DNA from: Candidatus Binatia bacterium
Lineage (GTDB): Bacteria; Desulfobacterota; Binatia; Bin18
Direction of reading: 5' to 3'
Length of the DNA: 64,000 bases
Assembly (NCBI GenBank): GCA_951812575.1
Contig: OX638322.1
Location: 5,088,501-5,152,500, forward strand
Made by a program: the position numbers and the translations under genes. Shown here one piece after another: positions 24,682-33,897 of the stretch. Each line of letters begins with the position of its first letter. The stretch's first letter is position 1. The notes under the pieces were generated by a model, which was given only the letters and a program-made list of their open reading frames with translations, did no database searches and was not told the DNA's origin.

Positions 24682-25908
24682 TCAATCTATTGAGGGCGTT
24701 ACCTCTTCGATGCGGGCCTGCGCCTCGCCTTGAGCAAAAGTCAAGCGCACGTTCTCTCCGGGCCGGAGCGTGGCAGCGTCCCGCACTACGGTATTCTCGG
24801 GTATGGTCCGCGTGAGACTATATCCCCGACCCAAAACAGCAAGGGGACTCAAGCTGTTGAGGGTTGCGGCGAGGTCTTCGAGTCGGGCACGTGCCCCCTC
24901 GTTCTTGCTCTGAAACGCCGAATGGAGACGGGCCAGCGCTATCCGTGTTCGCTCGCGTAGCGCGTCAACCTGGTGCTGCGGGTCACGCATACGTTCTTCC
25001 AGTTGCATGGCCTGACGCCGCCGGTCGCTCACCGTCCGCCGCATGGCTGTGGTCAACGCCTGGGCAGTACCCGCTACCCGGTCAGACAGGTCAGTCCATA
25101 CCGGCACAACCATCTCGGCCGCGGCAGTCGGCGTTGGAGCGCGGGAATCCGCCACCAGGTCGGCAATGCTCAGGTCAATCTCATGGCCGACCGCGGCGAT
25201 AACAGGTCGGTCCGAGTCGGCGATTGCGCGGGCCACCACCTCTTCATTAAAGGCGTAGAGATCCTCACGCGAGCCCCCGCCGCGCCCGACAATAATCACC
25301 TCGACCTGCCCGTGTTCGTTCAGGTCGTTGATACCCGCGGCAATTTCAACACCGGCCCCGGCGCCTTGCACCTTGGTGGGCCGAACGACGACCTGCGTAT
25401 ACGGACAGCGGCCGTGCAGAATGGTCAGAATATCCTGAATAGCCGCCCCTCCGAGGGCGGTCACGACGCCGACCCGACGCGGGAAGAACGGCAGGGGACG
25501 TTTGCGTTCCGGGGCAAAGAGGCCCTCGGCGGCGAGTTTGGCTTTGAGTTGCTCCAGGGCTAATTGTTGCCCACCCAGCCCGCGCGGCTCCATACTGGCC
25601 GCATAGACCTGCAAATCGCCCCGGGCGGAATACAGACTGACCCGGCCCTTGATCAGGACCTCCAGACCGTCCTCGGGCCGAAAGCGAAGCAGCCGGGCAT
25701 AACCGCGAAACATCACGCCACGCAACTGGCTGGTGTCATCCTTAAGGGTGAAATAAATATGCCCGGAGGCGGGGGTGCGCAGGCCGGAGAGTTCGCCAAC
25801 AACCCAGATATCACCAAAATCGGCCTCAAGCTGGCCCTGGATCAGGCTTGCCAGGTCGGTGACGGACAGCGCACGCGAGGAGCCGGGTGCAAGGGCAGAG
25901 GTCGTCAT
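24682..25908 (-). CDS. xseA: Exodeoxyribonuclease VII large subunit
   Basis: Nuclease subunit degrading single-stranded DNA. 408 residues. OB-fold domain LSVTDLASLIQGQLEADFGD, WVVGELSGLRTPASGHIYF and RGDLQVYAASMEPRGLG. The catalytic core has GVVTALGGAAIQDIL, GRGGGSREDLYAFNEE and AVGHEIDLSIADLVADSRAP. A late GRGYSLTR lies in the C-terminal segment. The start ATG at 25906-25908 (MTTSALAP) fits family length; in-frame codons further upstream lie inside ctpA in another frame. Only 22 nt separate it from the ctpA stop. Confidence 0.94.
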   Translation of the reverse strand: MTTSALAPGSSRALSVTDLASLIQGQLEADFGDIWVVGELSGLRTPASGHIYFTLKDDTSQLRGVMFRGYARLLRFRPEDGLEVLIKGRVSLYSARGDLQVYAASMEPRGLGGQQLALEQLKAKLAAEGLFAPERKRPLPFFPRRVGVVTALGGAAIQDILTILHGRCPYTQVVVRPTKVQGAGAGVEIAAGINDLNEHGQVEVIIVGRGGGSREDLYAFNEEVVARAIADSDRPVIAAVGHEIDLSIADLVADSRAPTPTAAAEMVVPVWTDLSDRVAGTAQALTTAMRRTVSDRRRQAMQLEERMRDPQHQVDALRERTRIALARLHSAFQSKNEGARARLEDLAATLNSLSPLAVLGRGYSLTRTIPENTVVRDAATLRPGENVRLTFAQGEAQARIEEVTPSID

Positions 25909-25930
25909 AGGAGTCGCCCAAGCACCCACA

Positions 25931-27292
25931 CTAGCCTTTTGCCTCAGCAACCGTGGTCTGAAAGACCTTCCACGACTTGAGCAATTCAAGCGCCCGGTCG
26001 AGCTGCGGGTCTTTGCCCAGTTCCCCTTCCTTAATATCAATCTCAGGCAGGGCCTGGGGCTCAGCCTCAGCATCGGCAGGACTGTCGCCCTCTGTCTCGT
26101 TCGGAGTGTCGCTGATGTTGCCAAAATGTCCGCGCAAATTCTCTTCACGCACCCCGTGCCGTCGTTGGGCGGCGGCATAGGCTTCGGGCAGGTTTTCCAG
26201 TTCAATATCAGGGGCAATGCCCTTCGCCTGGATCGAGCCTCCATTGGGCGTGAAATACATGGCGGTGGTCAGCCGCAGAGCCGCCCCCCCATCGACCGGT
26301 AAAATCGTCTGCACCGAGCCTTTGCCAAAGGTCTTGGTTCCCAGCACCACTGCGCGGCCATGGTCCTGTACCGCACCAGCGACAATCTCGGAGGCACTGG
26401 CACTGCCGCCATTGACCAGGACAACCATCGGGATGTCCGTATATCCTCCGGGACGGGCGAAGTACTTTTGCTGCTGGCTTTCGAGCCGGCCTTCGGTATA
26501 CACGATCATACCGGAACTCAAAAAGAGGTCGGAGACTTTAACCGCCTGGCTGAGCAGTCCGCCGGGATTGTTGCGCAGGTCCAGCACCATGCCTTGGAGT
26601 GGGACGTCTTCCTGGCCGAATTTTTTCAGCGCGGTGTCCAGATCATTGCTGGTTCGATCCTGAAACTGAGTGACCCGCATATAGGCATAGCCTTCTTCCA
26701 GGATTTTCGATTTCACACTGCGAATCTTGATCACTTCACGAATAAGGGACACATCGATCAGCCGGGGCACGCCTTCACGGCGGACCGAGATCGTAATCTC
26801 GGTTCCCTGCTTGCCCCGCATCTTTTTGACCGCCTGGATAAGCGACATGTCCTTTGTCAGCTCATCGTTAATCTTGATGATCTGATCCCCGGCCTGGACG
26901 CCGGCGCGGTAGGCGGGCGTATCCTCAATGGGCGAAACAACGGTCAGAATGCCATCGCGAAGGGTGATCTCAATGCCCAGACCGCCGAAACTGCCCTCCG
27001 TATCAACCTGGAGTTCCTTATAGGAATCCGGTGTCAGATAGGCACTGTGCGGGTCCAACGCACCGAGCATGCCATTAATCGCCCCTTCGATAAGGGCTTG
27101 GGTCTCTGTTTCCTCAACGTAGTTCTTGCGAACAATAGCCAAGACATTCGTGAACGCCTCAAGGTCTTCATAGGTGCTGCGGTCAACGGCTGAAACAAGA
27201 TTGAGCCCATATCCCCCAAACAGAATCACGCTGAGCCCAACACCACCAGCAACCAATCCGATCAGGATTCGCCGCCGCTTCCTGTACATCAT
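25931..27292 (-). CDS. ctpA: C-terminal processing peptidase (S41 family, CtpA/Prc type)
   Basis: Periplasmic serine protease with an N-terminal membrane anchor (about residues 9-30, ILIGLVAGGVGLSVILFGGY). A PDZ domain spans roughly residues 90-180 (GSFGGLGIEITLRDGILTV, AYRAGVQAGDQIIKIN). The S41 catalytic Ser lies in VLVNGGSASASEIVAGA and the general-base Lys in GTKTFGKGSVQTILP. DLRNNPGGLL is the usual oxyanion segment. The C-terminal ~70 residues are acidic and less conserved. Precedes the xse/ispA operon; a 140-bp gap separates it from the tlpA-like gene. Confidence 0.94.
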   Translation of the reverse strand: MMYRKRRRILIGLVAGGVGLSVILFGGYGLNLVSAVDRSTYEDLEAFTNVLAIVRKNYVEETETQALIEGAINGMLGALDPHSAYLTPDSYKELQVDTEGSFGGLGIEITLRDGILTVVSPIEDTPAYRAGVQAGDQIIKINDELTKDMSLIQAVKKMRGKQGTEITISVRREGVPRLIDVSLIREVIKIRSVKSKILEEGYAYMRVTQFQDRTSNDLDTALKKFGQEDVPLQGMVLDLRNNPGGLLSQAVKVSDLFLSSGMIVYTEGRLESQQQKYFARPGGYTDIPMVVLVNGGSASASEIVAGAVQDHGRAVVLGTKTFGKGSVQTILPVDGGAALRLTTAMYFTPNGGSIQAKGIAPDIELENLPEAYAAAQRRHGVREENLRGHFGNISDTPNETEGDSPADAEAEPQALPEIDIKEGELGKDPQLDRALELLKSWKVFQTTVAEAKG

Positions 27293-27432
27293 TGTATTCC
27301 CCTGCTATCTGCCATGCCCTCGGCTTTGTACGCTGTTGCCAGCCGTCCAATATAGCATACTTCATACTCTCCGATATGGGACGGGGCTGCTCTCCGGTCT
27401 TGTCTTCCTCATGCTCTGGGAATAAGGACCTC

Positions 27433-28011
27433 TTATCCTTCTGACAGTACGGGGGTATGGGCGCCGGACGCCGGCATTCCCGTATCGACCCGCCACTCCC
27501 CTTTTTGGATCAAACGCCGGAGCACCTCCTCTATCTGCGGCTGAGCCCAGTCATTATAGCCAATATGGTGATAAACGACTTGCCCCTGGCGATCAATAAC
27601 AAACGTCTCGGGATAACCGGTGACACCATATTTCTTGCCAACCTCTCCCCGGACATCAAGCAGCACCGGAAAGGTATATCCACCTTCTTGCAGATAGGGC
27701 TTCACCGTGGCGGCTCCATCGACATCCTGGCTCACAGCCAACAACACAAAGTCCTCACCGCCGAGTTTGTGAGCGAGGGTTTCCATAGTCGGCATCTCCT
27801 GCCGACACGGACCGCACCACGTCGCCCAAACATTGAGCAGAACAACTTTTCCCTTGAGCTGAGACAGGCGGACCGCCTGACCGCTCACATTGGGCAGCAG
27901 GAAATCCGGAGCCGGTCGGGGCAGTGTGGTCGGAGAGGGCGTTGTGAGCAGCAGCATCACGCCCAGCAGAACAACCAAGCCGATCCCCCCGAGGATAAGC
28001 CAGGGTCTCAC
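27433..28011 (-). CDS. TlpA-like membrane-anchored thiol-disulfide oxidoreductase
   Basis: 192-residue thioredoxin-fold protein. An N-terminal signal anchor (WLILGGIGLVVLLGVMLLL) positions the domain in the periplasm. The redox motif is VWATWCGPCRQEMPTME, with the cis-Pro segment GVTGYPETFVIDRQGQ. It likely reduces apocytochrome or other cysteines, as in ResA/TlpA/CcmG proteins. The GTG start at 28009-28011 is chosen because it overlaps the lgt stop as GTGA and has GGAG upstream. Coupled with lgt. Confidence 0.88.
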   Translation of the reverse strand: MRPWLILGGIGLVVLLGVMLLLTTPSPTTLPRPAPDFLLPNVSGQAVRLSQLKGKVVLLNVWATWCGPCRQEMPTMETLAHKLGGEDFVLLAVSQDVDGAATVKPYLQEGGYTFPVLLDVRGEVGKKYGVTGYPETFVIDRQGQVVYHHIGYNDWAQPQIEEVLRRLIQKGEWRVDTGMPASGAHTPVLSEG

Positions 28012-28850
28012 CGCGATTTCTCCAGTGTCTTGTGGACAGCCGGGACGCGTCCATGCTGCCCGCTTTTGAATAGAAGGCTCGCCCCGACCAGCATCAGGCC
28101 GATGCTGATCACCTGGGCTTGAGAGAACGCTCCCCAGAGCGGAGGATTGACCCGCACAAATTCCAGACAAAACCGGGCAATCCCGGCCAAGAGCAAATAC
28201 CCCCAAAACAGGGAGCCGGGGTGATACCCAGCCGTCCGGCGGTTCCACAACACGACCGCAATCGCAAAATACGCTGCCAACTCGTAGAGTGGCGTCGGAT
28301 GAACGAACACGTCCGGCGGATAGTCCCAGCCAATAACGGCATCCGGGTAGGCCATTCCCCAGGGCAGGTCGGTTGGCGGTCCCCAGTCCCCGTCACCAGC
28401 TAACTGGCAGCCAATGCGGCCGGTTCCATGGCCCAGGGCAATTGCTGGGGCAACCGCATCCATGGTCTCCCGCCAGGGTAGCTTATAGTGCCGGATACAT
28501 AGACTGACGCCGACGATCCCGCCGATTAAGCCACCGTGCCAGACAAAGCCGGCACCGGTGAGAAGATAATCCAGCGGGTCGGCCAGAAACGCAGACCAAT
28601 TACCCAGAATGAAGAGCAGCCGGGCACCGAGCAGCCCTCCGATGGCAGCCCACAGGACCAGGGTCGAAGCAAGGTCCGGGTTCCGGCCCTGATAGGCCAG
28701 CCCTTTACCCAGCAGCCAAGCCGCAGCCACGAAGCCGAGAGCCATCATGACCCCGTAGCTGTATATGGTGAAAGGGCCGAGTTCGAGCAGGACGGGATAC
28801 ATGTGGCGATCATAGCCGAGGGCCAGACTTGATGCCAGTTCGGTGGACAT
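28008..28850 (-). CDS. lgt: Prolipoprotein diacylglyceryl transferase
   Basis: Integral membrane enzyme that attaches diacylglycerol to the lipobox Cys of prolipoproteins. 280 residues with about seven hydrophobic segments. The family opening MYPVLLELGPFTIYSYGVM starts at residue 17. GHGTGRIGCQLAGDGDWG is the signature with the conserved Arg and Gly, and HPTPLYELAAYFAIA lies in the later part. The usual Asn after GRIG is replaced by Cys-Gln. Start could instead be the Met at 28802, which matches family length better; the upstream start has a modest AAGG. Overlaps the tlpA-like gene. Confidence 0.93.
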   Translation of the reverse strand: MSTELASSLALGYDRHMYPVLLELGPFTIYSYGVMMALGFVAAAWLLGKGLAYQGRNPDLASTLVLWAAIGGLLGARLLFILGNWSAFLADPLDYLLTGAGFVWHGGLIGGIVGVSLCIRHYKLPWRETMDAVAPAIALGHGTGRIGCQLAGDGDWGPPTDLPWGMAYPDAVIGWDYPPDVFVHPTPLYELAAYFAIAVVLWNRRTAGYHPGSLFWGYLLLAGIARFCLEFVRVNPPLWGAFSQAQVISIGLMLVGASLLFKSGQHGRVPAVHKTLEKSR

Positions 28851-28925
28851 CCGGACGGCCTTCGTCTTGTCTGAACCGGAGGACTCAGCTACCTATCGCA
28901 CTATCTAATTACATAGGAAAGCAGT

Positions 28926-29390
28926 ATGCGAGCCGTTATCCAGCGAGTGAGCGAGGCGCAGGTCTCGGTTGAGGGGGACATCGTCGGGCAGATCCAGCAC
29001 GGGCTGCTTGTCCTGCTCGGCGTGACAACGGCTGACACCGAAGCCGAGGCGAACTTTCTGAGCGAGAAAATTATCGGGCTACGAATTTTCTCGGACCAGG
29101 CCGGAAAATTTGCCTATTCAGTCCAAGACGTGGGCGGGTCACTTTTGATTGTCTCGCAATTCACGCTGTACGGCGATACGCGCAAAGGTCGCCGCCCATC
29201 GTTTACGGCCGCGGCGGGGACGGCCACCGCCAAACCGTTGTATGAATATTTTGTCGCCTGCTGTCAGCGCCGCCATATTCCGGTTGCCACGGGCCACTTC
29301 CAGGCGCATATGGCGGTCCAACTCGTGAATGACGGCCCGGTGACACTCGTTCTCGACACCGCAGAACGCGGCCCACGTCAGGGGAGCTGA
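28926..29390 (+). CDS. dtd: D-aminoacyl-tRNA deacylase
   Basis: Removes D-amino acids mischarged on tRNA, and glycine from tRNA-Ala. 154 residues: MRAVIQRVSEAQVSVEGD at the start, the active-site SQFTLYGDTRKGRRPSF and the cross-subunit NDGPVTLVLDT motif. Length and motifs are canonical. A plus-strand set dtd, DUF1285, trmL follows with short gaps. The 75-bp region before it is shared with the divergent lgt promoter. Confidence 0.96.
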   Translation: MRAVIQRVSEAQVSVEGDIVGQIQHGLLVLLGVTTADTEAEANFLSEKIIGLRIFSDQAGKFAYSVQDVGGSLLIVSQFTLYGDTRKGRRPSFTAAAGTATAKPLYEYFVACCQRRHIPVATGHFQAHMAVQLVNDGPVTLVLDTAERGPRQGS

Positions 29391-29396
29391 GCAGCC

Positions 29397-29873
29397 ATGC
29401 CACAAGCCGGTTTCTGGGCCATCGACCCCACCCGCAAGATACACTTTGGAAAAGATGGCTGGTGGTATGCCAACGATGAGCGTATCCAAAATCAGCGCAT
29501 CAACAAGCTCTTCAGCCAATGCCTCCAAGAGAATGAGCGGGGCGAGTATGAAATCGTGCTGGGGCGCGACCACGCGCGCGTCGAAATTGAAGACACGCCC
29601 TATGTTGTGACCCAGGTCGCCGGAGACCCGGAGCAGGGTTTTACCCTGCGATTAAACGACGAGAGCCAAGAGCGACTGTCCCCCCACACGCTGACCATCG
29701 GCGCCAACGAGGTCCTGTACTGCAAAGTCAAAGGGCAAAAACACGCGGCCCGCTTTCTTCGACCAGCCTATTACCAACTCACGCAGTACGTCCAGCCGGC
29801 GGCTACGGGCGAAGGATTCGTTTTACACATAGGTGAGGACACCTACCCGATCCGGGTTAAAGAGCCAGACTAG
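29397..29873 (+). CDS. DUF1285-family protein
   Basis: 158 residues, six nt downstream of dtd. The pattern IHFGKDGWWYANDERIQNQR, then INKLFSQCLQENERGEYEI and VEIEDTPYVVTQV matches the DUF1285 layout of two small beta domains as I recall it. No membrane or signal segment is visible, so probably cytoplasmic. Function is not known; context with two tRNA-related genes is suggestive only. Confidence 0.8.
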   Translation: MPQAGFWAIDPTRKIHFGKDGWWYANDERIQNQRINKLFSQCLQENERGEYEIVLGRDHARVEIEDTPYVVTQVAGDPEQGFTLRLNDESQERLSPHTLTIGANEVLYCKVKGQKHAARFLRPAYYQLTQYVQPAATGEGFVLHIGEDTYPIRVKEPD

Positions 29874-29888
29874 TCCGGTCGTTTACCC

Positions 29889-30341
29889 ATGCACATCGTC
29901 TTTGTCGAACCGGAGATTCCGCCCAACACTGGGACAACCGCCCGGCTATGTGCGGCTACGCACAGCCCCTTCCATCTCGTTGGTCCGCTGGGATTCTCTC
30001 TTGAGGACCGCTATCTCAAGCGCGCCGGCCTCGATTACTGGCCGGCTGTCGACCTGCACGTGTATGCGTCGTGGAACGCCTTTCTTGAGCAGCGCCCACC
30101 CGGTCGTCTGCTGGCCTTTTCCGCCCGCGCCCAGCGGTCCTACACCACGGTTCGCTATCGGCCCGACGACCTGCTCGTCTTTGGTAGCGAGACGCGGGGG
30201 TTGCCAGAGGCAATCCGCACGGAATACGCCGAGACTCTGTACACCATTCCGATGCCGGGCGCGCGGGTGCGCAGTTTGAACTTGTCCAACGCCGCGGCGA
30301 TTGTGCTGTATGAGGCCCTGCGCCAATTGGGGCGGGTCTAG
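29889..30341 (+). CDS. trmL: tRNA (cytidine/uridine-34-2'-O)-methyltransferase TrmL
   Basis: Small SPOUT methyltransferase that 2'-O-methylates the wobble base of tRNA-Leu. 150 residues: MHIVFVEPEIPPNTGTTARL at the N-terminus, LVGPLGFSLEDRYLKRAGLD, FGSETRGLPE as the first knot motif, and MPGARVRSLNLSNAAAIVLY as the SAM-binding trefoil knot. Length and motifs are canonical for TrmL rather than larger TrmH enzymes. Confidence 0.95.
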   Translation: MHIVFVEPEIPPNTGTTARLCAATHSPFHLVGPLGFSLEDRYLKRAGLDYWPAVDLHVYASWNAFLEQRPPGRLLAFSARAQRSYTTVRYRPDDLLVFGSETRGLPEAIRTEYAETLYTIPMPGARVRSLNLSNAAAIVLYEALRQLGRV

Positions 30342-30362
30342 TAAGAAGCGACTCCGTGAACC

Positions 30363-30737
30363 TTACTTTTCTGGAAACAGCCACTTACTGAAAAACTGCC
30401 GATTCCGCGCGACGATCCAATAGCTCAGTTCAACCCCCCACACAAAGGGCGGCAGACGGCCCACCCAGGCCAGACACGGGAACCCCACCTTTCCCAGTAC
30501 GTACAGGCTGGCTCGCCCGGCAGACAAAACCTGTCCGTCCGGCGTGATGACGTGTACCGAGCGCTCACACCGCCGGGCCAGGCTGTCTGTCATCGGAGGG
30601 CGGGGCGCATCCTGGTAGGGAACCGCCCGAATCTGATTCATCACATCGCGGTGTTTGACCCAGGCAACGGCTCGCTGACACAAGCCGCATGCCCCGTCCC
30701 AGAACAGCCAGATGGGTTGGGCTCCGGCCGATTCCAT
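30363..30737 (-). CDS. DCC-family thiol-disulfide oxidoreductase-like protein (DUF393)
   Basis: 124 residues. The family-defining FWDGACGLCQRAVAWV gives D-x-x-C-x-x-C near the N-terminus. RAVPYQDAPRPP, then HVITPDGQVLSAGRAS and a hydrophobic C-terminal half follow. Predicted redox protein related to YuxK, with an undefined substrate. Six nt separate it from the Mut7-C gene upstream on the same strand, so the two are probably co-transcribed. Confidence 0.88.
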   Translation of the reverse strand: MESAGAQPIWLFWDGACGLCQRAVAWVKHRDVMNQIRAVPYQDAPRPPMTDSLARRCERSVHVITPDGQVLSAGRASLYVLGKVGFPCLAWVGRLPPFVWGVELSYWIVARNRQFFSKWLFPEK

Positions 30738-30743
30738 TGCTCC

Positions 30744-31214
30744 CTACACCATCCCCATGTGTTTCAGCTCTTCGAGTATACGTTCGCGGTGGGTGGCATT
30801 CCAATAGACGCGCCGACACTTCCGGCAGTGGAAAAAGGTCGATTGCGTTTGCCACACATACGCGGGCACGCGGGCTTGAACCCGCTCGCGGTCAATTGTT
30901 TCCAATTCCTGGTTGCACACGCTGCACCGCCTGAGCAGAGAAGACGAGACCGTGAGCTGCAAGTCGGTGCAAACCTGTTTGAGCTGCTCCCGAAAACGGT
31001 CAGCGCGAATAAACACAAACGGCGGAACGTCTTTCTGGTTCAGAAAACAGGTACGGCGGGTCAGCAGGATACGGTCCTGGCGGCGCGCTTCGCGTTTTAC
31101 GCTCGCAGGGGAAACCTCGGGCATATAGACGGTATCATAGCCAAGAATACGCAGCCATTTTGCTAAGGTGCCGACCATGCGATCGGCTAAAAAACGAGGC
31201 GGCTCAGCAGGCAT
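30744..31214 (-). CDS. Mut7-C RNase-domain protein with zinc ribbon
   Basis: 156 residues combining a PIN-like Mut7-C domain (RFLADRMVGTLAKWLRILGY, IRADRFREQLKQV) with a C-terminal zinc ribbon (CSVCNQEL ... FHCRKCRRVYW). Such proteins (COG1656) are predicted single-strand-specific ribonucleases; homologous domains occur in animal exonuclease Mut-7. Conserved acidic residues at the start of the fold are present (LADRM). Substrate unknown. Start ATG matches the family. Confidence 0.88.
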   Translation of the reverse strand: MPAEPPRFLADRMVGTLAKWLRILGYDTVYMPEVSPASVKREARRQDRILLTRRTCFLNQKDVPPFVFIRADRFREQLKQVCTDLQLTVSSSLLRRCSVCNQELETIDRERVQARVPAYVWQTQSTFFHCRKCRRVYWNATHRERILEELKHMGMV

Positions 31215-31431
31215 CCAGGGCTCCTGACCATAGTGAACGAACTCACCAGTGTCGCGTGACCGGCTTGCAGCCTAAAATAAGGACCGGGGGAAGACAAGGC
31301 GGGGAAATACGACACTCCGAGCCCGGTAGCCCCTCTTGGAGAGGACAAGTTCTCTCTCGCACGAGGACACTGGGTGGGATATGCAGGCTGGCACGTGCGA
31401 CACCCGCAGCAAGATTCGCGGAGGAGAGACC

Positions 31432-33096
31432 ATGTCCGAAGGCTACTACGATCTGGGGACTTACAGCCGGCCTGTCACGACCGGCTCCGAGGAAGCGCAG
31501 CGCTGGTTCGACCGGGGACTCGCCTGGACCTACGGCTACAACCACGACGAGGCGGTCGCGTGCTACCGCCGGGCGCTCGATGCCGACCCAGCGTGCGCCA
31601 TGGCGTGGTGGGGAGTCGCCTACGCGGCCGGGCCGAACTACAACAAGCCGTGGGAGGCGTTCGACGCGGGGGATACGGCCCGTTCACTCGAGACCGCGTA
31701 CGACGCGGCGGCGCGGGCGCGGGCGCTCGCCTCGAACGCGACAGATACCGAACGGTCCCTCATAAGCGCCCTCGAACATCGCTACCCGTCACGCTCGCCT
31801 GCGGCGGACATGTGCCCGTGGAACGATGCGTACGCGGGTGCGATGCGGGCGGTCTACGCGGAGCACGGCGAGGACGACCCGGACGTAGCAGCCCTGTTCG
31901 CCGAGGCGATCATGAACCGCACCCCGTGGGCGCTCTGGGACCTGAAGACCGGCCGGCCGGCGGAAGGGGCAGATACGGAAGAAGCCATCGAGGTCCTCGA
32001 GAAGGCGGTGCGTCGGCGCGAGGAACGGGGCGAGGAAGCACACCCGGGCCTGCTCCACATGTATATCCACCTGATGGAGATGTCGCCGCACCCGGAGCGG
32101 GCGCTCACGGCTGGCGACCGGCTGCGCGGTCTCGTGCCGGACGCCGGCCATCTCGAACACATGCCGACCCACATCGACGTACTGTGTGGCGACTACCGAG
32201 CGGTGGTAGGGTCGAACCAGACGGCCATCGAAGCGGACCGCAAGTTTCTCGCGCGCGAGGGTACGGACAACTTCTACTCGCTCTACCGGTGCCATAACTA
32301 CCACTTCACGATCTACGGGGCGATGTTCCTCGGGCAGTTCCGGCCCGCGCTTGCGGCGGCCGAGGAGATGATCGCGACGCTTCCCGAGGAGTTGCTCACC
32401 CTCACCTCGCCGCCCATGGCGGACTGGCTGGAAAGCTTTGTTTCGATGAAGCAGCATGTGCTCATCCGGTTCGGGAAATGGAACACTATCATTGCGGAAG
32501 AGCTGCCGGAGAACCGCGATCTTTTTTGCGTGACGACTGCGATGATGCGGTACGCCAAGGCGGTAGCTCGCGCGGTGACGGGCGATGTCGACGCGGCGGA
32601 GCGCGAGGCCGCCAGCTTCGATGAGGCGCTCACCCGCGTCCCGGAGAGCCGCTATGTGTTCAACAACCGCTGCCTCGACATTCTCGCGATCGCGGGAGAG
32701 ATGATGCGGGGTGAGATCGAGTACCGTCGCGGCCGCTTTGGCACCGCGTTCAGACATCTCCGGGCGGCCGTTGAGTTGGACGACAACCTGCCCTACGACG
32801 AGCCCTGGGGGTGGATGCAACCGACGCGCCACGCGCTCGCCGCCCTGTTGCTCGAGCAGGGTCGGGTCGATGAGGCGGCCGCGGTGTATCGAGCGGATCT
32901 CGGGTACGACAATACGCTGAGCCGCGCCTGCCAGCACCCGGACAACGTCTGGAGCCTGCACGGATACCACGAGTGCCTCCAGCGGCTCGGGTGGCCTCAG
33001 GAGGCGGCAATCGTGAGGCAGCGGCTGGACCTCGCCCTGGCCCGCACCGACGTCCCGATCACCGCCTCCTGCTTCTGCCGGCGCGCGACACGGTAG
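31432..33096 (+). CDS. Tetratricopeptide repeat protein of GC-rich composition
   Basis: 554 residues with a strong GGAGGAGAG eight nt before the ATG. TPR-like helical pairs are evident, e.g. AQRWFDRGLAWTYGYNHDEA followed by VACYRRALDADPACAMAWWG. Later helices include HMPTHIDVLCGDYRAVV and ALLLEQGRVDEAAAVYR. No signal peptide, so likely cytoplasmic. Close relatives exist as uncharacterised TPR proteins in actinobacteria and other soil bacteria, as I recall. Base composition is clearly richer in G/C, with strong C/G third positions, than the genes either side, suggesting recent acquisition. Role unknown. Confidence 0.88.
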   Translation: MSEGYYDLGTYSRPVTTGSEEAQRWFDRGLAWTYGYNHDEAVACYRRALDADPACAMAWWGVAYAAGPNYNKPWEAFDAGDTARSLETAYDAAARARALASNATDTERSLISALEHRYPSRSPAADMCPWNDAYAGAMRAVYAEHGEDDPDVAALFAEAIMNRTPWALWDLKTGRPAEGADTEEAIEVLEKAVRRREERGEEAHPGLLHMYIHLMEMSPHPERALTAGDRLRGLVPDAGHLEHMPTHIDVLCGDYRAVVGSNQTAIEADRKFLAREGTDNFYSLYRCHNYHFTIYGAMFLGQFRPALAAAEEMIATLPEELLTLTSPPMADWLESFVSMKQHVLIRFGKWNTIIAEELPENRDLFCVTTAMMRYAKAVARAVTGDVDAAEREAASFDEALTRVPESRYVFNNRCLDILAIAGEMMRGEIEYRRGRFGTAFRHLRAAVELDDNLPYDEPWGWMQPTRHALAALLLEQGRVDEAAAVYRADLGYDNTLSRACQHPDNVWSLHGYHECLQRLGWPQEAAIVRQRLDLALARTDVPITASCFCRRATR

Positions 33097-33221
33097 CGAG
33101 TACCGGTACGGCCAACGGCGGCCGACAGTGCGTCCGGTGAGCGTCGTTACACTCCCTGCTTGCGCCCCGTGGAGCAAATAGGCTAAACCGCTCTAAAATA
33201 TACCCCACGAAGGAGGCTCTT

Positions 33222-33872
33222 ATGAGAATGTATAATTCACTCGGCCCGAATCCACGCTGTGTGCGCATGTTCATGGCGGAAAAAGGCATTACGCTTGATA
33301 CGATCGAAGTAGATATTCTGGGTGCGGAAAACCGGCAAGGGCCGTATACCGACAAGAATCCCGGTGGCCAAATGCCGTCGATCGAGCTGGACGATGGCAG
33401 CATCCTGGCAGAAACGACCGCCATTTGCGAATACCTGGAAGACACCCAGTCCGGCCCGGCCTTAATCGGCTCAACCCCGGAAGAGAAGGCCGAAACCCGC
33501 ATGTGGCAGCGGCGTATTGAGCTCCAGATCACGGAGCATATGTATAACGGCTTCCGCTATTCCGAGGGGCTGGACATGTTTAAGGAGCGGATGCACTGTC
33601 TGCCCGAAGCCGCGGCCGGCCTCAAGGAAATCGTGCAGGAAAAGCTCGCCTGGCTGGATGGCCTGATGGAGGGCAAACAGTTTATCGTGGGTGATCGGTT
33701 TACGCTGGTCGATATTATTCTGTACTGTGCCTTTGATTTCGGGGCCGGCGTCGGCCAGAATATCAGCCCGGACCTGAAAAACCTGACGGCCTGGTTTGCG
33801 CGGGTCGATAGTCGCGCCAGCGCGGCCTCCAGTATCCACGAAAAGGCCAAAGCCGCGGGAATGAAGGCGTAG
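33222..33872 (+). CDS. Glutathione S-transferase family protein
   Basis: 216 residues with AAGGAGG upstream. The N-terminal thioredoxin-like domain (MRMYNSLGPNPRCVRMFMAE, then GQMPSIELDDGSILAETTAI with the cis-Pro and Glu/Thr glutathione-binding pair) joins an all-helical C-terminal domain. That domain ends LDGLMEGKQFIVGDRFTLVDI, a standard GST block containing the conserved Asp. Ser/Asn and Cys13 in the first loop are candidate catalytic residues. Substrate unknown. Confidence 0.9.
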   Translation: MRMYNSLGPNPRCVRMFMAEKGITLDTIEVDILGAENRQGPYTDKNPGGQMPSIELDDGSILAETTAICEYLEDTQSGPALIGSTPEEKAETRMWQRRIELQITEHMYNGFRYSEGLDMFKERMHCLPEAAAGLKEIVQEKLAWLDGLMEGKQFIVGDRFTLVDIILYCAFDFGAGVGQNISPDLKNLTAWFARVDSRASAASSIHEKAKAAGMKA

Positions 33873-33897
33873 GGGGCTGGGGTCTGTTGGGTTTTTG

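Noticed and set aside
25909..26244. Upstream extension of xseA
   Set aside because: It overlaps ctpA in another frame, lacks family similarity and would add over 100 residues before the conserved OB fold.
31789..33177. Long open frame on the minus strand opposite the TPR gene
   Set aside because: It is the antisense shadow of a GC-rich gene, has no family resemblance, and the plus-strand frame has a ribosome site and TPR motifs.
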